64,000 nt of DNA from Amycolatopsis sp. MtRt-6 (GTDB lineage: Bacteria; Actinomycetota; Actinomycetes; Mycobacteriales; Pseudonocardiaceae). The notes under the pieces are model-generated. The model was not told the origin of the DNA and did no database searches. It saw nothing but the letters and a program-made list of their open reading frames with translations. Shown here piece by piece: positions 16,965-24,119 of the stretch (positions within the stretch are counted from its first letter, which is position 1; each line of letters opens with the position of its first letter). The stretch covers positions 1-64,000 of the forward strand of contig NZ_JADWPD010000043.1 of the NCBI RefSeq assembly GCF_017308975.1, written 5' to 3'. The translations under genes and the position numbers were made by a program.

Positions 16965-16992
16965 TGTGGACAACTCGAGCCGATGTGGACAA
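16965..16992. other. Two DnaA-box-like 9-mers in direct orientation
   Basis: TGTGGACAA, the reverse complement of the actinobacterial DnaA box TTGTCCACA, occurs at 16965-16973 and 16984-16992, a centre-to-centre distance of 19 bp, close to two helical turns. There are no replication genes nearby, so this is not an origin. It may be a DnaA-binding site or chance. Confidence 0.35.
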
Positions 16993-16998
16993 CCGCGG

Positions 16999-17376
16999 TC
17001 AGCGCCACAGCCCGAGCAGGACCGCCACCACGGCCAGCTTCACCAGCCAGTCACCCGCGTGCAGCGCCGCCAAGGCCACCGGGACCCGCTCGTGCAGCAC
17101 CGAGCCCGCCAGGATCACCGTCGGGAACCCGGCCCACACCGCCAGCGCCAGCCCCACCGCACCCGGCACCCCCTCGACGCCCACGGCGCCGCACAGCAGC
17201 GCGAACGCCGTCACCAGGACCGCCGTCCGCGCGAACTCCGCGCCCATTCGCCACGGTGACGGCCGGGCCGCCGCGCCCGCCGGGCTCAAGCGGGCCCAGA
17301 CCTGGCCGAACGCCATGTACCACGCCGCGCTCACCACGAACGCCGCCACCGATGTCACCAGCACCGCGATCACCAT
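16999..17376 (-). CDS. DUF1761 family membrane protein
   Basis: 125 residues with four membrane segments: VIAVLVTSVAAFVVSAAWYMAF at the N-terminus, TAVLVTAFALLCGAVGV, AVGLALAVWAGFPTVILAG and LVKLAVVAVLLGLW. The N-terminal segment followed by FGQVWARLSP is typical of DUF1761, a small membrane family with no known role. It is 78 bp downstream of the transport permease gene, separated from it by a hairpin, so it is probably transcribed alone or by read-through. Confidence 0.75.
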   Translation of the reverse strand: MVIAVLVTSVAAFVVSAAWYMAFGQVWARLSPAGAAARPSPWRMGAEFARTAVLVTAFALLCGAVGVEGVPGAVGLALAVWAGFPTVILAGSVLHERVPVALAALHAGDWLVKLAVVAVLLGLWR

Positions 17377-17411
17377 TGCCCGCTCCTTCGCTCAGCAGAT
17401 TCGAAGGAGAC

Positions 17412-17437
17412 GTCGACGCCGGTATCCCGGCTTCGAC
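17412..17437 (-). terminator. Hairpin after the ABC permease gene
   Basis: An 11-bp stem with one mismatch (17412-17422 with 17427-17437) and a 4-base loop lies just downstream of the permease stop codon, in the gap before the DUF1761 gene. Confidence 0.5.
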
Positions 17438-17454
17438 ATCCGAGCGGAGAATTT

Positions 17455-18339
17455 CTACAGCGACGACGTCAGCCCGCGGGCCCGCAGCACCGCACGCTCC
17501 AGCGGGCGGAACACCAGCAGCTCGATCCCCACGCCGACCAGCAGGATCAGGAAGATCGCCGCGATGACCTTCTCGATGCTGTTGAGCGATGACCCCTGGT
17601 TCAGGTACGCGCCCAAGCCGATGCCCAGCTGGGGTGACAGCGCGATCAGCTCGGCCGCCATCAGGGAACGCCAGGAGAACGCCCAGCCCTGTTTGAGCCC
17701 GGCCAGGAAGCCCGGCAGCGCGGCGGGCAGGAGGATGTGCCGGGCCGAGGCGAGCCGGTTCGCGCCCATTACCTGGCCGACGCGCGGCAGGATGGGGGGG
17801 ATCTGGTCGATGCCCGCCACCAGGCCGTTCGCGATCGACGGCACCGAGCCGAGCAGCACCACGAAGTAGATCGCCGCGTCGTTGATGCCGAACCACAGGA
17901 TCGCGGCCGGGACCCAGGCGACCGACGGCAGGCTCTGCAGCCCGGTCAGCAGCGGCCCGATCGCCGCGCGGACCACGCGGACCTTCGCCACGACCAGGCC
18001 GAGCGGGGTGCCGATGAGCACTCCGGCCACGAAACCGAGCGCGGCGCGGTGCACCGACGTCCAGACGAACTCGACCACGTCGCCGGTGACGACGCGTTCC
18101 CAGAACTCGTCCCACACCGACAGAGGTGCGGGTAGCTGCGTCTCGGGCCAGAAGGCCGCCGCCCAGAGGATCTGCCAGACGACGCCCAGCAGGACGAGCG
18201 CACCCACCGGGGGCAGGAAACCCCAGGCGAAGCGTTTCCAGAAACCCGGGCGGCGTTCGCCCACCGGGGCGTCGAGCGAATCCAGTCCGGCGCCGACCCG
18301 GTCGAGGTCGGCTTCGGCGGACCGGTCAAGCTGCGGCAT
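17455..18339 (-). CDS. ABC transporter permease, SsuC/TauC/NrtB type
   Basis: 294 residues with an N-terminal cytoplasmic extension and about six membrane segments of the BPD_transp_1 fold. The coupling EAA-like region is GANRLASARHILLPAALPGFLAGLKQGWAFSW. Together with the ATPase and binding lipoprotein upstream it forms an importer of the sulfonate/taurine/nitrate class. The start codon lies inside the end of the ATPase gene (14-nt overlap), so translation is coupled. The substrate cannot be read from the permease; alkanesulfonates are the usual guess when no nitrate or thiamine genes accompany the cluster, and no desulfonating monooxygenase is present here. Confidence 0.88.
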   Translation of the reverse strand: MPQLDRSAEADLDRVGAGLDSLDAPVGERRPGFWKRFAWGFLPPVGALVLLGVVWQILWAAAFWPETQLPAPLSVWDEFWERVVTGDVVEFVWTSVHRAALGFVAGVLIGTPLGLVVAKVRVVRAAIGPLLTGLQSLPSVAWVPAAILWFGINDAAIYFVVLLGSVPSIANGLVAGIDQIPPILPRVGQVMGANRLASARHILLPAALPGFLAGLKQGWAFSWRSLMAAELIALSPQLGIGLGAYLNQGSSLNSIEKVIAAIFLILLVGVGIELLVFRPLERAVLRARGLTSSL

Positions 18340-19117
18340 GGGTGCTGATCACCTCTCGCAGGTGCCCGGTGATGTCCTCGGTCAGCTCCTCGGCGTCGGC
18401 CAGCGGCACGTCCGCCCACTCGCGCACGACCCGGCCGGGCCGCGACGACAGCAGCACCACGCGCTGGCCGAGCCGGACCGCCTCGCGCACGTCGTGCGTC
18501 ACGAACAGCACCGACGTGCCCGTGCTGCGGTAGACGCGCAGCAGCTCGCCCTGCAGGACGTCGCGGGTGATGGCGTCGAGCGCGGCGAACGGCTCGTCCA
18601 TCAGCAGGAGGGACTGCTCCGGGTCGCCGCCGACGCGCAGCGTCGCCGCCAGGGCGCGGGCCAGCGCGACGCGCTGCCGCATCCCGCCGGACAGCTCGTG
18701 CGGCCGCTTGCCGCCCGCGCCGTTCAGCCGGACCAGTTCCAGCAGCTCGGCGGCCTTTTCGCGGCGCTCGGCCCGGCCGAAGCCGGCCAGCCGCAGCGGC
18801 AGCTCGACGTTGCGCGCGGCGGTCAGCCACGGCATCAGCGCGGCTTCCTGGAACATCACCGCCGGCCGGGAGGTGTTCAGCGTGATCTCGCCCGCGGACG
18901 GCGCGTCCAGCCCGGCGACCAGGTTCAGCAGCGTGCTCTTGCCGCAGCCGGACGCGCCGAGCAGGCAGACGAACTCGCCGGGCGCGACCGTCAGGTCGAC
19001 GCCGTCGAGCGCGACGACCGCGCGGCCGGCCGTGCCGAACGTCTTGCGCACGCCGTCGAGACGCACCGCTGCCGCGCCGGTGAAGCTGGTGCGGCCGGTC
19101 GGGAGGGTCGTGGTCAT
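18326..19117 (-). CDS. ABC transporter ATP-binding protein, SsuB/TauB type
   Basis: 263 residues. Walker A is GASGCGKST at 54-62, the signature LSGGMRQRVALARAL, Walker B LLLMDEPFAALD, and the switch His is in FVTHDVREAV. This is a complete NBD for the SsuC-like permease, with which it overlaps. The gene starts 13 bp after the binding-protein gene, giving the order binding protein, ATPase, permease on the minus strand. Confidence 0.9.
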   Translation of the reverse strand: MTTTLPTGRTSFTGAAAVRLDGVRKTFGTAGRAVVALDGVDLTVAPGEFVCLLGASGCGKSTLLNLVAGLDAPSAGEITLNTSRPAVMFQEAALMPWLTAARNVELPLRLAGFGRAERREKAAELLELVRLNGAGGKRPHELSGGMRQRVALARALAATLRVGGDPEQSLLLMDEPFAALDAITRDVLQGELLRVYRSTGTSVLFVTHDVREAVRLGQRVVLLSSRPGRVVREWADVPLADAEELTEDITGHLREVISTHAAA

Positions 19118-19130
19118 CGCGGGCTGCCTC

Positions 19131-20183
19131 TCACTTGGTCAGTTCGGGAGCTACGACGGCGGGCAGGTTCTGGGCCTTCAGCACCTCGTTGAGCGCACCG
19201 AAGTCGGCGAAGCCCTTGAGCGCGACGGCCGACTTCACGACCCCTGCGGTGACGGAGTCCTGTGCGAGCTGCGGGAACGCCGACGCGACCGGGTCGGTGG
19301 TCAGTTCGATGCCGGAGAACGCGCGGTCCAGGACCGCTGGGCTCAGGGTACTGCCGGCCAGCTCCTTGAGCGCGCCGTTGACCACGGTCTTCGCGTCCGC
19401 CGGGTTGGCCTTGGCCCAGTCGATGGCGGCGAGCTCGCCCTTGAGCAGCGCGCGGACGGTGTCCGGGTGCTGCTGCAGGAACTCGCTGCGCACGATGACG
19501 ACGGTGCTCGGGAAGCGGCCGCCCGGCCACAGCGTCTTCTCGTCGACCAGAACCTTCGCGCCGGCGTCGAGGACCAGCCGGGACGCCCACGGCTCGGGCA
19601 GCCAGCCGCCGTCGACCTCGCCCTTCCGGAAAGCGTCGAGCGTCTTCGGGTTGTCCATCGTGGTGATCTTGACCTGGTCGGTCAGCTGCTTCTCGGCCAG
19701 GAACTTCTTGAGCGCGACGTCCTGGGTGTTCGCCAGCTGTGGCGTCGTGAGGTTCTTGCCCTTGAGCTGATCGACGCTCGTGATGTCCGGCTTGACGACC
19801 AGCTGCGCGCCGCCCGAGACGGCACCGGAAACCAGCTGGATGGCGCCCTTGGACTTGGTGAAGGCGTTGATCGCCGGGCCGGAGCCGATGAAGGCGACGT
19901 CGAGGGAGTCACCGAGCAGGGCGTTGACCTCTTCGGGGCCGGCGTTGAAGGTCTGCGTCGTGAGCTTGGTGGCACCGAGTTCGTTCTTGAAGAAGTCCTT
20001 CTTGACGCCGATCAGCGCGGGCGCGTGCGTGACGTTCGGGAAGAACCCGACCCGGACCTCGGCGGCGGCGCCCTGGTCGGCGGCGGGGGCGGCGCTGCTG
20101 TCGGCGCGCGTACAGCCCGCGAGGACGCCCAGGGCGGTCAGGGCGGCCAGCGCCGAGGCCAGGGTTCTCCGGGAGGTGCGCAC
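19131..20183 (-). CDS. ABC transporter substrate-binding lipoprotein, SsuA/NMT1 type
   Basis: 350 residues from GTG 20183, preceded by a GAAAGG site; a longer frame reaching 20234 would put a polar stretch before the signal peptide. The signal ends in a lipobox LAGC, so the mature protein is anchored by a diacylglyceryl-Cys. Binding-protein landmarks: EVRVGFFPNVTHAPALIGVKKDFFKNELG, a GAGPE-like NAGPEEVNALLGDSLDVAFIGSGP loop, and GGWLPEPWASRLV. The fold is that of sulfonate, taurine, nitrate and thiamine-precursor binders. First gene of the importer operon. Confidence 0.88.
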   Translation of the reverse strand: MRTSRRTLASALAALTALGVLAGCTRADSSAAPAADQGAAAEVRVGFFPNVTHAPALIGVKKDFFKNELGATKLTTQTFNAGPEEVNALLGDSLDVAFIGSGPAINAFTKSKGAIQLVSGAVSGGAQLVVKPDITSVDQLKGKNLTTPQLANTQDVALKKFLAEKQLTDQVKITTMDNPKTLDAFRKGEVDGGWLPEPWASRLVLDAGAKVLVDEKTLWPGGRFPSTVVIVRSEFLQQHPDTVRALLKGELAAIDWAKANPADAKTVVNGALKELAGSTLSPAVLDRAFSGIELTTDPVASAFPQLAQDSVTAGVVKSAVALKGFADFGALNEVLKAQNLPAVVAPELTK

Positions 20184-20279
20184 GTCGGCATCGCCTTTCG
20201 TCGGTGTCGGGGCGAGGTTCGCACGGTCACCCACTCAGGCGCATAGCCATCCGCATCCCGGGACATCCGGTGAGAATTC

Positions 20280-20308
20280 TTGACATCGCCGGCGCCCGCC
20301 GCTAGCAG
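20280..20308 (+). promoter_or_regulatory. Possible promoter TTGACA-N17-TAGCAG
   Basis: A perfect -35 hexamer TTGACA (20280-20285) is followed at 17 bp by TAGCAG (20303-20308), a weak -10. It points toward the secreted-protein gene at 20422 and would give a leader of about 105 bases. Confidence 0.35.
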
Positions 20309-20421
20309 GCCGGCTGAAACGAATTAACCGGAAAACACCTTTGTGAGTCAGATCATCACCATCGAGGATCCGGGTCCATTACGGTCGAAGCCGAAGATCA
20401 TCATCGAATCGGGGAGGGCTC

Positions 20422-20868
20422 ATGAAACGACTGGTAGCGATCCTCACCGCGACCGCGGCGGCACTGCTGCTGGTGGCGCCGGGTGCGCTGGCCGACGACA
20501 ACCCGGACTGGCACGCCAAGTGCAGCACCCGGGTCTCGCCGACCGAAGCCAACAACGCCGAGGGCTGGGTGAACGCCCAGTCCGACGGCGGCAACTGGAA
20601 GATCGTCAACATCTACGCCAACCTGCGCAACGTTGGCGGGAAGATCACCGGGGACCACCGGGTCACGGTGACCGTGTTCAACGGCCCGGGCGGCCCGGTC
20701 GTCGCGTCGCACAAGTTCGACAACATCGCCAACGGCGACATCACGCTCACAGCCGACGTGTACCCGGCGGTTTCCATCCCCAAGGGCAAGGTCGCCGTCC
20801 AGGTGGCCGCGACGACCAACATCAACTCGTGGCCGAAGCTCTGCACCGGCGCCGGCATCGTGTTCTGA
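20422..20868 (+). CDS. Small secreted protein, 148 aa
   Basis: The first 24 residues are a Sec signal peptide (MKRLVAILTATAAALLLVAP, cleavage after LADD-proximal Ala). The mature part of about 124 residues has two Cys (in WHAKCSTRV and PKLCTGAG) that could form one disulfide, and alternating polar/hydrophobic strands such as GKITGDHRVTVTVFNGPGGPVV and GKVAVQVAATTNI, suggesting a beta-sandwich. I do not recognise a family. A GGGGAGGG site precedes ATG 20422. No neighbour suggests a role. Confidence 0.75.
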   Translation: MKRLVAILTATAAALLLVAPGALADDNPDWHAKCSTRVSPTEANNAEGWVNAQSDGGNWKIVNIYANLRNVGGKITGDHRVTVTVFNGPGGPVVASHKFDNIANGDITLTADVYPAVSIPKGKVAVQVAATTNINSWPKLCTGAGIVF

Positions 20869-20970
20869 CACTTGCGGCGCTCCTGGCGCGAGGAAAGAAA
20901 ACCGTCATCAGGGCAACCGCCGGCGTCACCCGGACGTGGTACAGGATGACCACGGATTCGGGAGGAAGTC

Positions 20971-21351
20971 ATGACGAGCAGGAGCCAGGGAGCCGCCGGC
21001 GTCCGCGTGGCGCTGGTCGTGTTGTTCATCGGCCTGGGGCAGGCGTCGTTCGAGTGGCTCAGGTCACTCGGGATGGACGCGTTGACGAGCCTGGTGGTGT
21101 GGGCGATCCCGGTCGTCACCGCCGCGGCCGTGACGCTGGTGCTGTGGGTGGCGTCGGACCGGGCGTTCACGCTGCGCAACTGGCTGCCGGTGGCGATCTC
21201 CATCCCGGTGTACCTGGGCGGCGGCTTCGGCTTGGCGACGGGCACGGCGAGCCTGGTGGCGTCGATCGTGAGCGGGATCGGCCTGGGGATCGCGGTGGTG
21301 GTCGTCACCGGCCTGATCCGCTCGCGGCGGCAGGTCGAGGCCGGCCAGTAA
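20971..21351 (+). CDS. Small integral membrane protein, 126 aa
   Basis: Four hydrophobic segments: VRVALVVLFIGLGQASF, LTSLVVWAIPVVTAAAVTLVLWVA, LPVAISIPVYLGGGFGLA and ASLVASIVSGIGLGIAVVVVTGLI, ending in a basic tail RSRRQVEAG. No recognised family. GGGAGGAAG precedes ATG 20971. It is 100 bp after the secreted-protein gene on the same strand and may share its transcript. Confidence 0.65.
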   Translation: MTSRSQGAAGVRVALVVLFIGLGQASFEWLRSLGMDALTSLVVWAIPVVTAAAVTLVLWVASDRAFTLRNWLPVAISIPVYLGGGFGLATGTASLVASIVSGIGLGIAVVVVTGLIRSRRQVEAGQ

Positions 21352-21356
21352 GGCGG

Positions 21357-21388
21357 GTTGTCCACAGGATGTGGGGGCTGTGGACAAC
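21357..21388. terminator. Hairpin made of two inverted DnaA-box-like sequences
   Basis: GTTGTCCACAG (21357-21367) and CTGTGGACAAC (21378-21388) form a perfect 11-bp stem with a 10-base loop in the gap between converging genes, so a bidirectional terminator is the simple reading. Each arm also contains the 9-mer TTGTCCACA, the actinobacterial DnaA box. Confidence 0.5.
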
Positions 21389-21393
21389 CTCAC

Positions 21394-22341
21394 TCACCGG
21401 AGCGTGCGGGCCAGCCGTCCGTAGAACGGGACAGCCTGGTTGGCCGCCACGTGGCGGTCGAAGGCGGCGCGGTGGGCCCGGTCGAGCCGCGCGTGAAACG
21501 GGCGGAACCGGCCGAGTATTTCGCGCTGCATCGCCCGGCCCTGGGCGTCGAGCGGGGCGTACCACCGCTCGGCGAGCGTCCTGAGCTGCTTGAACAGATC
21601 CTGGTCCGGCATCTCGAGCGGCATCGCGTTGAAGTCGTTCAGGAACGCTTCGAGCGGCGCGTAGGTCTCGGTGATCCCGACCCGCACCGACGTTCCGGTG
21701 GCCCCGGATTCGACCCGCTCTCGCGCCAGGAGCAGGTCCTCCGTCGAAACCCGCCCGGCGCGCTGCTCGCGCGCCAGCCAGTCCGGGAACGGCCGCCGCC
21801 CGCCGCCGCGGTGCCAGAGCCCGACGAGCTGGAAGGCCCGGCGGAAGTGCGCGACGTGCCGCCATTCGTGGTCCAGCACCGACCTGGTGTAGGCGGGTGA
21901 GGACTCGCGCAGCGCGCCGCGCCCGAGGACCACGCAGAGCTCCGGGATCGGCGCGAGCGGGTCGAGGGAAGCCACCGGTACCAGCGCCTCGGGTGTGACC
22001 GTCGCGCCCTCGGCGTTGAACTCGTCGAGCGTCGGATCGAAGTTCACCACGGGCATCGGCGTGTACCGGTCGGCGCTGATCCGGGAAACGAGCCGGATCG
22101 CCGGCGGCAGCGCTTCCCGGACCAGCCGGAACAGCGCGGCGCGGTCGTTGTTCGTCTTCGCGTCCCGGACACGGACCTGCCACGGCGCCTGCTGCCGCTG
22201 CACGACGGCGGCGTTTCCGGCCGTCTGCTGCAGGTACAGGAGCCCGGCGACCCCGGTGGCCGGCCGGACCGGATCGCGCCGAGCCTGCTCGGCGGCGCGG
22301 CTTTCCCGGTGCGTCCGGGCGGACCGATCGCGCATCACCAC
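21394..22341 (-). CDS. Putative zinc-metallopeptidase-like protein with GNxAV motif (contractile-injection effector type)
   Basis: 315 residues from GTG 22341 (ATG 22335 also possible), with an AGAGGGG site upstream and no signal peptide. After a polar N-terminus, residues 37-46 read LQQTAGNAAV, the LQxxxGNxAV motif that marks proteins associated with extracellular contractile injection systems and the DUF4157 family. Residues 158-162 are HEWRH within LDHEWRHVAHF, an HExxH zinc motif like that of DUF4157 metallopeptidase domains. The C-terminal half is helical and Arg-rich. No injection-system structural genes are in the window, so any delivery link is inferred from the motif. It could also be an uncharacterised cytoplasmic protein. 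Confidence 0.65.
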   Translation of the reverse strand: MVMRDRSARTHRESRAAEQARRDPVRPATGVAGLLYLQQTAGNAAVVQRQQAPWQVRVRDAKTNNDRAALFRLVREALPPAIRLVSRISADRYTPMPVVNFDPTLDEFNAEGATVTPEALVPVASLDPLAPIPELCVVLGRGALRESSPAYTRSVLDHEWRHVAHFRRAFQLVGLWHRGGGRRPFPDWLAREQRAGRVSTEDLLLARERVESGATGTSVRVGITETYAPLEAFLNDFNAMPLEMPDQDLFKQLRTLAERWYAPLDAQGRAMQREILGRFRPFHARLDRAHRAAFDRHVAANQAVPFYGRLARTLR

Positions 22342-22408
22342 GCCACCCCTCTGTCACCCGACACCCGGGGAGTCGCCCCCGGTCGCCGGGCCGTTTCGAG
22401 CCCGCCGG

Positions 22409-23425
22409 TCACTCCTCCGAACGGCGCAGCAGCAGCGACACGTCGCCGAACTCGTGCCACAGGTACCGCTCCGCCACCGCCGCCTCGTACGCCTGCTGGA
22501 CCACGGACGCCCCCGCCACCGCTTCCAGCAACAGCAGGTGCGACGCCTCCGGCGCGTGCAGGCCCGTCACGATCCCGTCCACCACCCGCGCCGGGCGGTC
22601 CGGGCCCAGCACCAGCTCCGTCCAGCCCTCGGCCGCGCGAACCGCACCGTCCGGCGCCGCCGACTCCAGCGCCCGGGCCGCCGTGGTGCCCACCGCGATC
22701 ACCCGGCCGCCGCGAGCGCGGGCCCACTCGACCAGGGCCGCCGTCGTCGGGGGCACCCGGAACCGCTCGGCCTGCGGTGGCTCGGCCGCCTCGGGCGAGG
22801 ACACGCCCGTGTGCAGCAGCAGCGGGGCGATCAGCACGCCGTCGGTCACCAGGCGCGTCACCAGCTCCGGCGTGAACGGCCGCGCCGCCGAGGGCATCTC
22901 CGCGCTGCCCGGCTCGCGGGCGAACACCGTCTGGTAGTCCGACAGCGGCCACGTCCGCGGGACGTACCCGTAGCGGATCGGACGGCCCACCGCCGCCAGC
23001 AGTGACGGCACCGGAACCGACACCGCCGCCCGCCACAGCCTCGCCGCGCCCGGGACCGCGGGGGCCACGAGCGTCAACGAGGCCTCCCCGGCCAGTGAAA
23101 GGCGCTCCCCCGGACGGCCGTCGAGCAGCGGCCCGCCCGGGGCACGCAGCTCGACGATCCACGAGCCGTCGTCGAGAGCCGTCGCGAAATGGACGACGAT
23201 CGGGCGGCCCGCCCGCCGTGCGTCGACCGCCGCGGGGAGAGTGCCCGAGGTGTTGACCACCAGGACGTCTCCCGGCCGGAGGTGCGCCCCGACCGCCGAA
23301 AACACCGTGTGGTGGACGCCCGGCGGCGACGCCACCAGCAGGCGGACCTCGTCGCGGGACAGGCCGCGGGCCTCCGGCGGGGCCGACGCCGACAGGTCCG
23401 CCGGGAGATCGAACCGGACGCTCAT
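22409..23425 (-). CDS. QueA-like S-adenosylmethionine:tRNA ribosyltransferase-isomerase family protein
   Basis: 338 residues, close to the family length. Landmarks of QueA are present: LRPGDVLVVNTSGTLPAAV, VHFATALDDGSWIVELR, PIRYGYVPRTWPLSDYQTVFAREPGSAEMPSAARPFTPEL and GLHAPEASHLLLLEAVAG with VVQQAYEAAVAERYLWHEFGDVSLL at the end. In queuosine synthesis QueA transfers the ribose of SAM to a modified guanine in tRNA. Most actinomycetes lack the other queuosine genes and none is in this window, so this may be a paralogue with another acceptor. ATG 23425 overlaps the SDR stop (ATGA), making it part of a coupled operon. Confidence 0.85.
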   Translation of the reverse strand: MSVRFDLPADLSASAPPEARGLSRDEVRLLVASPPGVHHTVFSAVGAHLRPGDVLVVNTSGTLPAAVDARRAGRPIVVHFATALDDGSWIVELRAPGGPLLDGRPGERLSLAGEASLTLVAPAVPGAARLWRAAVSVPVPSLLAAVGRPIRYGYVPRTWPLSDYQTVFAREPGSAEMPSAARPFTPELVTRLVTDGVLIAPLLLHTGVSSPEAAEPPQAERFRVPPTTAALVEWARARGGRVIAVGTTAARALESAAPDGAVRAAEGWTELVLGPDRPARVVDGIVTGLHAPEASHLLLLEAVAGASVVQQAYEAAVAERYLWHEFGDVSLLLRRSEE

Positions 23426-24075
23426 GCCGGCACCCCCAGATCGGCGGCGCGGTAGCGACCGCTGGGTGGGCGCTCGTCGAGCAGGCGCAGGAACGCCGGG
23501 ACGGCCGTCTCCGGCAGCGGCCGGTCCGAAATGTCCTCGCCGGGGAACGCGCGCTGGTGCATGGCCGTGCGCAGGTCGCCCGGGTCGACCGCGTACACCG
23601 ACCGGTCCGGATTTTCGACGCCCAGGACGGCGGTCAGCTGGTCGAGGGCCGCCTTCGCCGAGCCGTAGCCGCCCCAGCCCTCGTACGCTTCCACGGCGGC
23701 GTCGGAGCTGACGTTGATCACGACGGCGGGCCGCAGCAGTTGCGTCAGGGCGAGCGGCGCGAACACGTTGACGCGGTAGACGTCTTCGAGGTCCGGCAAG
23801 GGGTAGCGGGCCAGGGGCGGCAGCGGGCTGACACCCAGGGAGCTCGCGTTGTTGACGAGCAGGTCGAGGGCGGGACAGGCGTCGGCGAGCGCGGCGCGGT
23901 GGGCCGGGTCGGTGACGTCGCCGGGGATGGCCGTGAAGCCGTCCTCGCGGGCGGCCGTTTCCAGCGCGGCCGCGTCGCGGGCGTCGCCGACGACCGTCCA
24001 CTTGCGACGAACGAGGGCGGCCGCCAGCGCGCGGCCCAGTCCGGCGGAAGCACCGGTGACGAGTGCGGTGGGCAT
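23422..24075 (-). CDS. Short-chain dehydrogenase/reductase
   Basis: 217 residues. Cofactor motif TGASAGLG near residue 7, structural motif NNAS, catalytic Ser in VINVSSDAAV and the YGSAK pair (YxxxK). It is shorter than the 250-residue norm and ends in AADLGVPA. ATG 24075 has a GAAGGAGG site at good spacing; upstream in-frame codons do not. Its stop overlaps the QueA-like gene start, so the two are translated together. The substrate is unknown. Confidence 0.87.
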   Translation of the reverse strand: MPTALVTGASAGLGRALAAALVRRKWTVVGDARDAAALETAAREDGFTAIPGDVTDPAHRAALADACPALDLLVNNASSLGVSPLPPLARYPLPDLEDVYRVNVFAPLALTQLLRPAVVINVSSDAAVEAYEGWGGYGSAKAALDQLTAVLGVENPDRSVYAVDPGDLRTAMHQRAFPGEDISDRPLPETAVPAFLRLLDERPPSGRYRAADLGVPA

Positions 24076-24119
24076 GGTTCCTCCTTCGCGGGGTACCACA
24101 CCATCGTGAGACCTCTACA

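Noticed and set aside
17455..20183. Nitrate, taurine or thiamine-precursor importer assigned by name
   Set aside because: The three components fit the class, but no neighbouring catabolic gene identifies the substrate, so only the SsuABC-like class is stated.
16965..21388. Replication origin suggested by DnaA-box-like 9-mers
   Set aside because: Only two pairs occur, with no dnaA, dnaN, rpmH or AT-rich unwinding region nearby.
22409..23425. Complete queuosine biosynthesis locus
   Set aside because: Only the QueA-like gene is present; no QueC, QueD, QueE, QueF or Tgt homologue is visible in the window.
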